DNA of 64,000 nt from Dermatemys mawii (GCA_007922305.1 ML677366.1:8521615-8585614), one strand, 5' to 3'. Positions 33,539 to 45,445 are shown, counted from the first letter of the stretch. Notes: generated by a model from the letters alone, not told the origin. Translations and numbers: made by a program.

Positions 33539-33565
33539 GGGGAGGCGGGGGGAAATGGGGTTGGG
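33539..33565 (+). repeat. G-quadruplex-type motif
   Basis: Four G runs (33539-33542, 33547-33552, 33557-33560, 33563-33565) are separated by loops of 4, 4 and 2 bases, meeting the usual G3+N1-7 pattern. It lies in AT-rich unique sequence and no repeat family was recognised. Confidence 0.8.
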
Positions 33566-33899
33566 ATAGGAACAACAAAACTCAACCTTTCAGGACATTG
33601 TTATTCATTATAAAGTAGGGAGAGAAGGCACAAATCCATTTTTCTCCCCCTTTGCAGGACAGATTGATATAAACCCATAGCGTTCCAAGAGCGCTCTCTT
33701 ATCTCATCTTTCTTGTCTCCTTCTTCCTTCCCTACACATTCTCTGTGCGCTTACCAGATTGTACTGCCTATATCCACTACTACTCTCTCCAATTACCATT
33801 CAATACAGGACCTATTCACTCACAGAAACTTTCTAAATGCATGTGCATGGGCGATGGTTGTCTGAGGAGAGGCCCATTTTCCTCTTCCAGCGTTTTATG

Positions 33900-34260
33900 C
33901 TGGATTTGATGCCACATAATTCCCCAAATATGGATGTTTGCCATGGCAACCACTGCAGCACATTTTTGCAAAGCTCAGCCTCTTAAGTGGCTTAATGGAT
34001 ATGGTATTTATTCCCTTTTTGAAGATTTAGCTTCAGTGACACATAATACAAACACAAATGGAGCAAATATTTGCATGCTTCTTGGGAATAACAAAGGCAT
34101 ACTTAATCTGATACACACAGAAAAGGCATTTTTGAACTTCATTAATACATGAGTAGAAGTCAATGGAAGAAAATGGATCTTGTTAACTGGCTTCTTGGAT
34201 ACCAATAAACGTCTCATTTGCCTTAAACATATCAACCTAGCAACACTATTTATTCAATAC
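33900..34260. promoter_or_regulatory. Candidate regulatory cluster: X-box, octamer, SOX-like sites
   Basis: TTGCCATGGCAA (33938-33949) is a perfect palindrome matching the RFX X-box core except at its outermost 5' base. ATTTGCAT at 34069-34076 is a POU octamer, and AACAAAGG at 34090-34097 is a SOX-type site 13 bp downstream. The stretch is repeat-free. The sites are seen in the sequence, but their function as an enhancer is inference. Confidence 0.3.
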
Positions 34261-34264
34261 AGAA

Positions 34265-36130
34265 TAATCTGTGACATTAGAGGGCCCCAGCATTGCACAC
34301 TGAGGAATGATATATCTATTATTCATTCTACAATAAAACTCTGAGGGATTAACAATAGGAAAAGTGATATTCAGAAAGGGAGACAATATTCTTCCTAAAT
34401 TGTATGGGAATTTCTCACCTCTGGGGTGAATAACTCCTAGTTCTTTCAGAAAATGGACCCTTATTTCCTGCAGATAGGAGGAATTTCATAGGGTCAAGGG
34501 CTTATGACTGTAACATAAAGACATGCAGGTTCTGAGATAGGCAGATGGACACACAGAGTTTTCTATACATCTCTTATAATGTGTGGTAGAGCAGTTTTAT
34601 GCATGCTAAGGAAAGGAAGAGAATCATACTGGCAGAAGATGCACAGGGGGCTTTTCAATATTTGGGTTCGGAGTGAAATAGAAGGGTAGATTTGGGATTT
34701 GATGTAGTCATGTAGCCTCAGCAGATTCATTTGGAACTCTTATGAGAGGTATCTTGGAGAAGATGAACAATTGTTGATGTCTGATGGAGGAGACCATGCT
34801 AGTGTCATACTGGCCCACAGTAACAGCAATGTATATCAGTAATCAGCATGGAGATTGGATCTCTCTCCAGATGGTTACTGACCAACAAGATCAATATAGT
34901 CTCCATGTCATATCCTATGTTCTGGTCAAGAATCTAAGAAAATATTTCCCCTGGACATTACAGCACATCAGAAACGAACACTTACCCAGTTCCTCTAAAA
35001 CCTCATTGAGCAAAACTGGCAGCCTTGACCAAAGATGACTTGGCATGTGTCCCCTCCAGACAGGTATGTGACATAATGACAGTAGCCAACTCATTTTTTC
35101 CCATGTGAGCAATTGCTGTGGTTGCTAAAGGGATATTATTCAGGCAATGGCAGTAGAGATTGTCTGCAGTTATGAACAGAAGTGATGGTGTCCTTGAGAC
35201 AATCTTCCTTGTAGATATCATGAAAAAGCTTGAAAACATCTAACTACTGGGTGAAGTTCTGGAGGGCCATTATAAACCCATCCTCAGCTCATTCAAAATT
35301 ATACAGCTTACCTTCGAGCAACTCTGAGGGATTAATTTGTAAAACATTACTAATCTAGGTCCCTGTGTGACAATGTATGCATGGTTGTGTGCCTAACTGG
35401 TGCACACACTCCTCATAGTGGCCCATGCAAATTGATTATTTGAATACACACACCACGAGAAGGGCAGGCAACTAGCCATTTGAATGTGAAATTGCAGTAA
35501 CTGCACGTGCATTTTTGTAGGCAGCCTTGGGATGCTGTCCATTCAAAAAAATCAGGTCTTTAAAGTCTACTTGGTGAGTTTTCAAAAGGTGAACAAATTC
35601 CTGGAGCCCAATATCCTATTGAAATCCACAAGAATTTTATTTTCGAAGTGAGGACTGAATAATGATTACAGTACTGGTCCCAGAACATCAAACTGTCAAG
35701 ATGGCAACTTTGTGTTAGATTTTTAATTATTCTTATTTATATTTCTTTTGAATGATTTTCTGCCCTTTGTAATTACAGAGGACGCAGTGATTAGGCTGCC
35801 TTTCATAGCACTTCTCAATTTTCCTTTTAAAGTGGAAGATTTACACTTAGATAAATCAGTAGGGCAGTGAGATGGAGGGGAGAATATTTATACCAACTAG
35901 CAATATTTTTGGCAAAGGTACTTGTGCTCTGGTAAAAATAAATATTTTTGGTTGCGTAATCACCCGCTTATGATCTGCTCCTTTGAGCCACATCAGTGGG
36001 CTGCTTGTGGGGAAGCTAAGAAGAGCACAGTTGGATTCTCCATGCTAGTGCTGCATACGTTGGTATTTAAAATGGAACAAAAAGTAGGGAACACAGAATC
36101 CACCTTCCGGGTTAAGGTGATTTTCATCTT
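34265..36130. other. AT-rich sequence, nothing recognised
   Basis: No gene is supported. Frames at 34784-35038 and 35922-36170 show no domain. Confidence 0.45.
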
Positions 36131-36134
36131 TATA

Positions 36135-36421
36135 GGCCATGTCTACACTACCAACTGGATCAGCGGGTAGAAATTGATCTATTGGCGATCGATTTATCGC
36201 GTCTCATGAAGATGCGATAAACCAGTCCCCAAAGTCAACTCTGGAACTCCAAGTCACCAAAAGGTGCAAGGCAGAGTCGATGGGGGGAGCCTGCTGTCGA
36301 CCACTGCTGCCATGAGGACGGCAGGTAAGTCGACTTAAAATGGGTCGACTTCAGCTACGCTATTCACGTAGCTGAAGTTGCGTATCTTAGGTCGACCCTC
36401 CCCGCTAGTGTAGACCTGGCC
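36135..36421. mobile_element. 287-bp MITE, 3-bp target duplication, internal hairpin
   Basis: The left end GGCCATGTCTACACTA is mirrored by the right end TAGTGTAGACCTGGCC. The flanks are ATA at 36132-36134 and 36422-36424. GTCGAC/GTCGACC words cluster in the right half. A strong hairpin, ACTTCAGCTACG / CGTAGCTGAAGT, lies at about 36348-36377. The terminus resembles those at 12077, 17014 and 59491. A 3-bp duplication suggests PIF/Harbinger-type transposase (inference). Confidence 0.85.
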
Positions 36422-36429
36422 ATAGTCAG

Positions 36430-38990
36430 ATTCTTAGTTGCATTAATTTCAGAGGTGCTACACACTCACAAAAGCCACCAAACTTAAGGGGAGCTGTGGC
36501 TGCTTCATACCTATGAAAATCAGGACATGTTTAGGTGCCCAAAGATGGATTTAGGAGACTATATTGAGATACGTAGGTTTGAAAAATTTGTCCTTAAGCA
36601 TTTAAGCTTCAGGGCTTATCCAAACCCATCCAGACCGGTTGGTCGCTCTCTGTTAGTAAATCTCTTTTCCTTCCACTGTTAAGTTTGACAAACAATACAT
36701 TTTAATTCTACTGATATCCAAGTAATGCTCACAGTTATTTAATATGTGTCATATACCAGCCATAACCACCAGATTGAGAGCAAAAGGAGAAGCTCCCTTT
36801 TAGTAACCAGACACACAGCACTCTTATCCTCCATAGTCAGCATGCATCTGGAGATGATCCCCATCATCTCAGAGAGAAAACACTAACTTTGCATAACTGA
36901 AATAAGGGAGCTGTATTATGCCATATTTTTGTTTAAATTATACAAGACTCTGAGATACTCAGGGCATAAGGAAAGTAAGAACCAGGCCTTAATTGAATTC
37001 ATTATCCGTTTCAATAGAAGTGTTAAAAACCTAAAACAGAAGAGCAGTTTTGCATTCTACTAGCGTAATCCACCTCCATCCGCATTATACTTTTCTGAGT
37101 GACTCTCTCTCTCTCTCTCTCCCCGTCTCACACACACACACTATCCTTAGTGCATCAGTTGAGAAGAAACACTTTACCATAGTAGCTGTCACTTAGATCA
37201 TACATATGATAATAAAAATGGCTAGTACTGAGATAGAATAATCTTATCATCTACAATTCATTGCTAATTATAGCAATAATAAAAAAGACTTCACCTAGAA
37301 ATTCCAGTTGTTGTGCCAACTAGTTGCATTTATTCTCAGCTGCTGTCAATGAGTGCATTTACAAGGCCTTTCAAATGCAGCATTTTAGAAACTCCTGTTG
37401 CTGTTGTATTAGCTCAGTCCACTGCAGATAGGAATTCAATCTGTTGACCCATTGCTCTTAAAGGAGACTGATTTTTTTTGGTTTTGCTATCCTTTCAGTT
37501 ACTGCATGCCAGGGATGGGTAAAACAACAGGAATAATTAAGACATCGTACCTATGCTCTGATATCAGAAATACAACTTTCCAAAAACATCAGCCAGAAAT
37601 CTTAAAGAATCAGGGGTCGGTTTATATTGTTACACGTAGTAACAGTAAGAGAAAAAACTTATTTACAGTTCTGAAGCTTACAAAAGAAGTCTTCTGGAAC
37701 TACTACTTCAGAGCAGTGATATATTTTTTCCTTTGGCAGATGTTCTCACAAGTTTTAATAGAATATTCCACATCTGAGCAGGGTGATCCTCTTGTGGGCA
37801 TTTCCCTTTCCCAGCACCTAGGCATGAACCTATTTCCTAGCACACAAATTTTCTCTATATTTAATTTCCTCCACTCTCATCTGTCCTGGTCCTCCCTTTC
37901 CCATTTAGCCCTCTGTTTCCCAGGCCCTAGTGATCTTGCCTCCTTTTCCCTTGCTGCCTGCCTATCTGTGATGACCTGTGTCCCATGGCTGGTGTCTGTG
38001 TGAAAATAAAGTCTGGACTCTATCCAAGCTCTGTGCCACTGATTTCTCTTTCATTAGAAACTAACCTGCAAGGCCCCAGAATTCCGCTATTGCTCACTGG
38101 AGGGACGTGTGTGCATGTGTTACAGAGCGGGAGACAGAGATAGGGAATGGATCTCTGGTGATAGAAGAAAGGCCAAGTATATTCATAGATCACCTGGACT
38201 GGAACTGTGAGCATCAGCTTTTGTGTGTGATATTCACATTGATGAGTACTAAGTTCACTTTCTTCCAATAATCCCTCACTTTCATTATTTCCCCTAAATA
38301 CTTGTTCTCCAGAATTCGCACAGGAAAAATAGAAAAGAAAGGCAAAGAGAACAAATGTATTTGTGTTTGATTTATTCCAACAAATGTTGGCGGGAATCTA
38401 TTTCTGAGGCATTCACATTCTGCTCCAGTCCTTATGATGAGATAACAAACGTTACATATTATTTCCCCTTGCGGCTTCCTCCTGAAAAGTATATCAATAG
38501 GTAGGGGTAAAAGAAAAGTCGCACACACTCCCATACTATCTGTTGTATTAAAGCTGAGAGTCTCAGAGTTGAGGGGTGTCTCCCATGAGTGCAATAAAGT
38601 CTATACCTCATTGTTCCCACACAGTAACAATCAATAGAAATGTAATTACTAGTAGTCCTATTTGGCATAGCTAAGAACGGTATCGCAGCTTTGTGCTACT
38701 TCTTCCGCCAAGGACGCAGCTTTGAAAAACCATTGCTTTTATCCTTCTTTACATATTTATTACAACTCTTTAGACTGATCCATGCAAACTAAATGAAAAC
38801 AACCAATAGAAAGAGGCCTGCTTGTGCCAGCAATCCCCAGACTGTCAAGCGATCACTGAAGATTGGACAGGTCCTGATGAAATAAATGTTGGCTGCTGAC
38901 TCTTCCAATTTTGCAACACTCCTCTGTGTCACTGGAGCAGCCTTGTCCAAGATTGAGATATTTGCAAACTGTCATCTTTCATAAATATCT
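36430..38990. other. AT-rich sequence, CT/CA microsatellite, nothing else
   Basis: A (CT)n followed by (AC)n lies at about 37103-37141. The largest open frame of the window (37452-38003, 183 codons) has no recognisable domain, is rich in F/S/L from AT bias, and is considered non-coding. Part of 36430-36600 uses the CTTTAGGTGCCC vocabulary of the foldback repeats. Confidence 0.45.
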
Positions 38991-38999
38991 GCCTTGAGT

Positions 39000-39240
39000 G
39001 ACACTTTGCTCCCCCCACATTTCCCTTTGAAATGTACCTAGCTGGCACTGAGCCTGCGGAATTTCATTGCTTGTGATAGGTGATTAGCAAAGAGATGATT
39101 TCCTCCTCCCTTCCCGCTCTGCCAAAGGGCTGAGTGACAGGTCCAAAAGGCGAAAGGCAGACTGGGGAAGCAAATCTGCCAGAGGCATAAGTGATGACAC
39201 TCCGAAAACACTTCATTCATCTTGCCAAATTACAGGCTGG
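39000..39240. promoter_or_regulatory. Candidate conserved non-coding element (unproven)
   Basis: This is repeat-free sequence of balanced composition with homeodomain/OTX-like words (GTGATTAGC near 39082, TGATTTCC near 39097) and several TGACA/TGATGACA sites. Conservation is inferred from texture only. Confidence 0.25.
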
Positions 39241-39504
39241 GCTGGGGACTGATGGGGGGAAAAATGTCTTTTGCATTTTCCTAGTATCTCGCAGCTGAAT
39301 ATTGCAGAAGGGTTCTTGGCACTGAAAGATGCTCACAAGAACAGAGCCCTCAGTTCCCCTCTCCATCCTTCCCCTCTGAAAAACTAGCTCATAACCTTTC
39401 TGAAGTTAGCAGCTTGCTGACCAAGCATATAAACAGTCTTGGTCTGAGATGTCACACCCCTTGAATCTTTAGAAAACCTCCTATTGTAGTAATCAATAAT
39501 TTTG

Positions 39505-39595
39505 TGGGGGCAGTTTTTGAAGGAGACCTAGGGGTCTAACCCTCACAGATAGTCAATAGCAGTGGGGCACCTAACTGTACTACATGCCTTTAAAA
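39505..39595. repeat. Palindromic dispersed repeat fragment
   Basis: GGGGTCTAACCCTCACAG and AGGAGACCTAGG at the left are loosely answered by GGGGCACCTAACTG and CTTTAAAAACAATC. It uses the same vocabulary as 44289-44382. Confidence 0.4.
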
Positions 39596-39627
39596 ACAAT
39601 CTTCCCCTAATTTACTTAGTACAAAAT

Positions 39628-39837
39628 AGTATCAGAGAGGTAGCTGTGTTAGTCTGGATCTGCAAAAGCGACAAAGAGTCTTGTAGCACCTTATAGACTA
39701 ACAGATCTTAGGGATCATAAGCTTTCGTGGGCCAAGACCCACTTCATCAGATGAATGTTCATTCATTCAGCTTATTCATCAAAGCTTATGATCCCTAAGA
39801 TCTGAGAGTCTATAAGGTGCTACAAGACTCTGTTGCT
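39628..39837. mobile_element. Penelope-like 3' tail, inverted duplicate (foldback)
   Basis: The left part (39628-39757, minus strand) is the tail of a Penelope-like element: the RC reads CATCTGATGAAG, then GTGGG...CCCACGAAAGCTTATG, TATAAGGTGCTACAAGACTC, ending in GCAGATCCAGACTAACACAG. The right part (39781-39837, plus strand) is the same tail starting at AAAGCTTATG. The arms share unusual changes, such as GCTACAAG for the usual GCCACAGG and ATGATCCCTAAGAT, so one arm is a copy of the other. Possible 12-bp flanking repeats, TTAGTACAAAAT (39616-39627) and TTAGTAGGAAAT (39838-39849), differ at two positions. Confidence 0.85.
39723..39750 (-). ncRNA. Hammerhead-like core, well paired
   Basis: On the minus strand CTGATGA (39744-39750) and GAAA (39723-39726) flank a perfect 5-bp helix-II stem GTGGG/CCCAC with a 6-base loop. 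As at 32397, one extra A lies between CTGATGA and the stem, departing from the canonical hammerhead. Helix I/III pairing was not resolved. This copy supports the idea that the feature is conserved in the family tail. Confidence 0.5.
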
Positions 39838-39849
39838 TTAGTAGGAAAT

Positions 39850-41210
39850 GCCTCACATGGACAAACTAAACACTTGTGGTTGAAATTAACTTGACTGTTT
39901 TGGGTGGGGGGGCTATATTTCCCTGCTGATGATCTGGAAGCTAGTGCTGTTATGAGACAATGATTAGCTTGGTCCTAGGGGAGCTGCAAAAATGGAGCCA
40001 CCGACTTTTGGATGGATGGAAGACTGATGTTCTGAGGACTTACAGGCCATATAACGTTCCATGACACATTCAAGCTTAAGTCCATCCCTATTCAGGAGAA
40101 CGCTTAAGCCCTAAAGAGGGATGGCTTCTTGAACTGGTGCCAATGACAGTCACTCTTTGTCACCCGGAAATATCTCAGCCATTATATATTGAAGGGGTAG
40201 AGACATGGAAACCCTTGGGGATGGGAGTACTTGAGTGGCTCTGTGGCCAATGTTTGATTATTCTCAGGGATTGAGGTCCACCTCCAGAGATATTGTGGCC
40301 CTGTGTGTCTGTGGAGACTGCCCAGGTGGTGTAGCTCAAGCTGTGAACTATGAGCAGAGTTTGTAGGATCAGAATGAGACTTTTATGCCTTCAGGAATCA
40401 TTTAACTCAATTTAACCAGAGATGCAACCACTTCATGGTGAAGGCTTACAGGGTGGAGTACTCAGCAGGCTGCACGACAATGAAAGGCTGGGGAAGGGAA
40501 ATTGTCCAAGGAGTCTGGAATGACAAACTTCTACCCTTACAGAATGCACTCCAGGAGCCTTCATTGCCATGAGCAAATTTAGTTTTAAAGGCACCTAAAC
40601 ATTTAGGTTTCACCTGAAAGACAATGGGCCAGATTCTAGCATCGGTTGCATTGGTCTGATAGCCACCAATGTCACAATAAGCACATCTTAAACAGTAATG
40701 TAACCATTGATTAATCCTAAACTGGACTGAGGCCTAAACCAGCAATAACTGCTTATGTCTTTTCACATTTTCCCCAGTGCCAGTGAGTGCCAAATTTAGC
40801 CTTGTGTTCTTATGAACTTGGCTAAAATTTCTCTAGCATCACCTGCCAACCCTGTTTCTCAGCAAGTACTGAAAATGGAGCCCAAGATATAATACATTGA
40901 ATTCTTATTGAAAAATGGAATCCCTATACTATACTGGGAAGAGTGAAGTGATTACTCTCGAAAAATACCTTCCGTGCTTAGGTCACCATCATAGATTTGT
41001 AGAAATAGAGCTTGGAAAAGAACTATTTGATTATCCATCCCCAGGACTGTTCCCTACAGAATATTTACTAACAGTTCTAAGATAGTCTTACCATGTCGAT
41101 TTTAAATAATGTTCACATTATATCAGAATCCATTGAGATGAACTGAACTGAAAGAGTTTTTAGAATACCCAGACACTTGGAATCAAGCATGATATTGTTC
41201 CTTGAATCCC
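39850..41210. other. AT-rich sequence, nothing recognised
   Basis: No gene is supported. The stretch near 40590-40690 has the CACCTAAACATTTAGGTTTC hairpin-type vocabulary of foldback repeats. Confidence 0.4.
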
Positions 41211-41217
41211 TAGAGCA

Positions 41218-41341
41218 CATGGTGACCTGACAGCAAATGTGAAAAATCAGGACAGGAGGTAGGTGGTAATAGGAGCCTATATAAGTAAAAGACCCAAAAA
41301 TTGGCACTGTTCCTATAAATTCAGGACATTTGGTCACCCTT
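41218..41341. mobile_element. 124-bp hAT MITE, second copy
   Basis: The termini are CATGGTGACC and GGTCACCCTT, and the flanking 8-bp repeats CTAGAGCA (41210-41217) and CTAGACCA (41342-41349) differ at one base. It is the same family as 25570-25691 in reverse orientation: GTGAAAAATCAGGACAGG, CCTATATAAGTAAAAGACCC and TTCAGGACATTTGGTCACCC are its recognisable blocks. Comparing the two copies gives the family consensus. Confidence 0.92.
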
Positions 41342-41694
41342 CTAGACCACTAAGAATTAATGACAGTGGGACATAAAAGGCTCTGATAAGTGCTCTTCCA
41401 AGCTACCAAGCTAGTGGATACTGCCAAAATGGAAAAGAAATCTCAAGTTAACAGACTTTCCTTGAAAACATTTTCAAGCTTTCTGGTACCATCTGAGCTG
41501 GAAAACGAACCTCTTCTGTGATCACTTTGGGCTAGGACCAGGAAGCGTCATGGTCTATGAAAATGGAAAATAGCAGGGATCAAACCTGGCTGAACCTTTT
41601 CAATGAATTTTGATATTAAAGTGTACAGAAGTGGTCTTATGCCATTTATTCTGGGTTATATTTGAGAACATATTTACAACAGTCATACAGCATT

Positions 41695-41905
41695 TATACA
41701 GTGACTTACATCTTCAAACAACAGCTAATGACACCTCACACCATCATGTGAGGTAGAAAAGTAAATAAAGTGTTCTTATTCCCTCATGTTATATTGGGAA
41801 AACCAGTAACAGAGAAATAAAAATGAGGGCTTCAAGAACACACTGAGCCAGTGGCAAAACAGGGATTAGAACATGGGAGCCCCTGGTTCCCTCTCCCTGG
41901 CACTA
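41695..41905 (+). repeat. MIR-type SINE remnant
   Basis: ACACCTCACACCATCATGTG, AACACACTGAGCCAGTGGC and AAAACAGGGATTAGAACATG match the MIR core and tail in order. Confidence 0.65.
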
Positions 41906-42289
41906 GCCACAACATCATGTATCTATATCCTTGGATATACAGAAAGTGATAAATGGCATATTGGAGCACGAGACGCAATATAATGCGACCACCAACATAC
42001 AAACACACATACCGTACTATATGATAAGTTAATTGTACATTAATCAGGACATAGTGTCCTAGTATTAATGCAAGCTACTATGTCATTTACCTTTATTACT
42101 TATACAGCTATGGTCATTATTATTATTTAATAAAGTGTATTATTTCAGTCCAACTAATGTCACTGGCGAACTTATTTCTAGCCAAATTGTATGATTTAGC
42201 GCTGGTCTGATTCTTGTGTTTTCATAATGAAGCTGCCATATAGGTGAGTTCTCTTATGGCATCACTAGAGTTTTGCAAAACATTCACAA

Positions 42290-42610
42290 CATAAGGAAAA
42301 ACGAGTGTGTTTTGTTTCCATTCTTTTAAAGTTCTTTGAAACTCCAAAATGGGCTAATTTTGCCTTACAATTTATTAGAGTTTGGAATTTTCTTTTGTTC
42401 CAAAATGGGTAAATTTTCCAATGAGCCCATTTCTGAGACAAAAAATGGGTTTACTGCAAGCCAAAAAAAGCTGCCTCTGACTTTGCCATTCAAAATTTGG
42501 ATTTTTCTAATGTTTGATTCAAAAAATGCTATTGTGTCACAAATGAAATGGCAAGTTTTTTTTTAAAAAAAGGAAAATCTGTCTGAAATTTCACATCTAT
42601 TTTTTCTCCA
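42290..42610. repeat. A/T-rich AAATTTT-type repeat
   Basis: CCAAAATGGG occurs twice (42343 and 42400), with TTTCCAATG and AAAAAATGGG variants. The segment carries the CAAAATGGGNAAATTTT theme seen also at 4430 and 55140. It is diverged and without clear ends. Confidence 0.4.
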
Positions 42611-42944
42611 GCTTTCTGAGTGACATATTGACCCTCTGCCTTAAAAATGTTTTAAAGTTTCTCTTGCATGTTTTCTAGGACATTTCTCTTACTTGTGCTG
42701 AATATAAAATGCAAAGAGGGAACATTGATCTAGAATGGAATATTTTTCTAATGTTTCCATTGAGCAGCAGATGCTGTTATCAAGCTGTCATCTTTGTTGC
42801 TAGGGAAATTGTGTGTACACCAGAAGACAATTGGTTGGGATAATATAGTCACCCTATTGCATGGGTTGTTGCTAGAGTTCCTGTAATGCTATTGGACTGA
42901 AGAATACCTGAACATGGGACCCACATCTGCAGCCCTTGCCCTGC

Positions 42945-43075
42945 TAACTCCAATGGGAATGTCGATTGCATGATCAGAACTTCTTGCTGTGGTCAGTGAA
43001 GTTAATAGGACTACTTCTGACCTTAGAATTAAGCATGTGCTTAAGAGCTTTGCTGGACAGTGGCCCAGATGTCCT
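42945..43075. repeat. Truncated palindromic repeat (GGCCTGATCC family)
   Basis: CTAACTCCAATGGGAATGTC and AGTGAAGTTAATAGGACTAC are the two sides of a known sauropsid foldback; ATTAAGCATGTGCTTAAGAGC follows. Confidence 0.5.
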
Positions 43076-43412
43076 AGTGGATTAATTACCATTGCTTCCT
43101 GCAGTTACCAGTGCAGGTAGACTATACAAATACCTATCCATCTCTCAGAGTCACCAACATACTCACATATGAACTGAGGGACAATTTCCCCCCTGTTCTA
43201 ACTGTTGACTTCAGTGGAGCTATACCAGGGATTAATTTGATCCACACACAGATCACATTTAATTTCAAAATGTGGTATCTCTTATCTGCAGGATAACATT
43301 GTAAAACTGATTTTGATATCTTTTTTCTCAAAGAGCAGGCTGTGATCAATGTATGTATTCAGAGTATATATTGAATGGAGTAAGAAGGTTACCATGTTCA
43401 CAATTCTCCAAC

Positions 43413-43439
43413 ATACTGATAAGAAAACCTTATCAGTAT
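43413..43439. repeat. Perfect 11-bp hairpin, 5-nt loop
   Basis: ATACTGATAAG (43413-43423) and CTTATCAGTAT (43429-43439) are exact complements around AAAAC. It is a small AT-rich inverted repeat, probably chance. Confidence 0.8.
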
Positions 43440-43449
43440 ACTAGTGAAT

Positions 43450-44280
43450 CACAAATGGCAACAGGTCAGATGAAATTTTTATCAAGCAGCACAAAGATCA
43501 TAAAAGCAGGTTCCCAAGGCTACCTCCGCTTTAATAAAATGAAGTCATCCATGTGTTGCTTTGTATTAATTCTGCAACTAGTTTAAACATATATAAGCCA
43601 TTATTTTTCCTCAAGTGTTAAATCAAATTGAATCACAGCTTTTTATGAGCAATAAAATGATAATAGACCAGATCTGGTCAGCTAGGATAATAACTCGATT
43701 CCATATTTGGGATGTACATGTTTAAGGTTTCCATGATAAAACTGTAATTTTATACCCTAAAGTGTGTTAATAACATTAAGTGATGTAATAGTGAAAGTGA
43801 ACTGCAAAATATAATACCCATAGGGCCATCATAATAGAAATAATTTATTATGTAACAGCAATAAAACCTTTAATGTTATCTCAGTCTAGTCCTGTCCCCA
43901 TGTCTGGGGTTTTGGATTACACATGATTTTTCTATGGATTTACGTGTTAACCTAAAATAATTAAGAAAATGGTTTTCAGAGTGCAAGAGCCTTTGAAAGT
44001 TGATGACCCAATGATCATTTTATTAACTCTTTCATGCCCAACAAATTCCAGTGTGGCTAGTAGCTAGCATAGCATGGGGTACATATTTTCTTCTTGGTGA
44101 TGAAAAACTATTTCCATATTTAATACTACTGTAAATGATACATGAAAATTATATATACGAGCATGTAGGTCATATTAAAAATGAGGCTCTCTCATTCAAA
44201 AATATATGATGAATATATATCCATTCCTTGCCCTCTACTCCTCTTCCCCATATAACTATATGCATATATTTACATAGACA
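43450..44280. other. AT-rich sequence, nothing recognised
   Basis: No gene or named repeat is supported. Confidence 0.45.
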
Positions 44281-44288
44281 AAGAGGAA

Positions 44289-44382
44289 GATTTTGAAAGC
44301 CTCCTAACAGATGTAGGAGCACAAGTCCCATTGAAAGGCAAAGAAGCTTGTGCTCTTAAATCTCTTAGGTGTGTTTGAAAAT
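44289..44382. mobile_element. Palindromic hairpin repeat (GATTTTGAAAGCCTCC family)
   Basis: GATTTTGAAAGCCTCCTAAC is answered by CTCTTAGGTGTGTTTGAAAATC, and the inner arms GGAGCACAAG/CTTGTGCTC pair around CCATTGAAAGGCAAAG. A near-complete foldback member of a family common in amniotes. Confidence 0.7.
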
Positions 44383-44389
44383 CCCATCA

Positions 44390-45110
44390 ATAGATCTATA
44401 GGCACTTATATATTAAACACAAACCTATATAAGCAACCTGAAAGCTGCCTTTATTGGCCAAAGGATTCCTCTGATCAAAGGGGAATCCCTAGATAAACTA
44501 AAACTGGCTCTATACCCACTCCCTCACAGCCTCTGGGATATGGGGCACATGGGGTGGGGGAAGAGGTACTGTTGAAGGTAGTTGTGAATTAGACCAACTA
44601 AACTGGACTATTCCAGCTTATGGCATTGATGAGGGAAACACAAAGGTGGCATAAAACCTGTTCCTCCTGCCCCTTTGGGTATTGTGACAAGCATAGATCA
44701 GCCAAACCTGAGGATTATTACAAAGTGTCTCCACTATAAATGATATAAAATAGCTTTGTGCCATTAACAAAATTCTTTGTATCTCACCTACTCTCGGAGC
44801 CCTGAAGAACATAGAAAACTATGGGAAATGTACAAAAGAGAAACGTATCTTGAAATATGCATATTATACATAATTGTCCCTTTAAAAGCATATACATTAG
44901 AAAAATATTAGGTTTCTAATCTTCTGTGACATCATTAAACACAGACCTCCGATTAAACACAGGCACTCATTAAGTGTAACATTTTATTTTAGTTTTTTTT
45001 GCTGGAATTGTTAGACTTCCTGCCCAATTCCAGCCAAGCTACGATATGAACTATGAAAACTCACAAGACTGTAAATATAACATCACCACCACTTCATGTA
45101 TCCATAATTC
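44390..45110. other. AT-rich sequence, nothing recognised
   Basis: No gene is supported. Confidence 0.45.
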
Positions 45111-45114
45111 CTTT

Positions 45115-45300
45115 GATCTAAACACCCCAAAGCACTGTACAAATATTATTTGGTTACATGATGTAACAGCCTTGTGCAGGGGGCAAATAATATTATCCCC
45201 ATTTTACAGATGACAAAAGCAAGGTATAAAGATGGTAAAGTGACTTGCCCACAGTCAGATAGTGAGGTAGTGGTAGAACCCAGGAGTTTTGAGGAGGAAC
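45115..45300 (+). repeat. MIR-type SINE, good copy
   Basis: CCCAAAGCACTGTACAAATA, ATTATCCCCATTTTACAGAT, GTAAAGTGACTTGCCCACAG and GTCAGATAGTGAGGTAGTGG follow the MIR consensus closely; the first block also resembles the L3-like repeat. Confidence 0.85.
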
Positions 45301-45445
45301 TGCTAAGAACCCCCATTTCAACAATGGCTAAATGATTACTATTTTCTTAATTGCCATTGTCCTTTCTAAGTTCCTGGACTCCAGAAGGGCATGTGCTATG
45401 CAAACCATGGGCAACTGGTGGGCGATTTTGATCGGTGGCAAGTAG

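Noticed and set aside
37452..38003. Longest open frame (183 codons), possible exon
   Set aside because: The translation is rich in F, S and L as expected from AT-rich DNA, has no recognisable domain or repeat structure, and no matching exons or splice pattern nearby.
43413..43439. MicroRNA precursor hairpin
   Set aside because: The stem is only 11 bp, far too short for a precursor.
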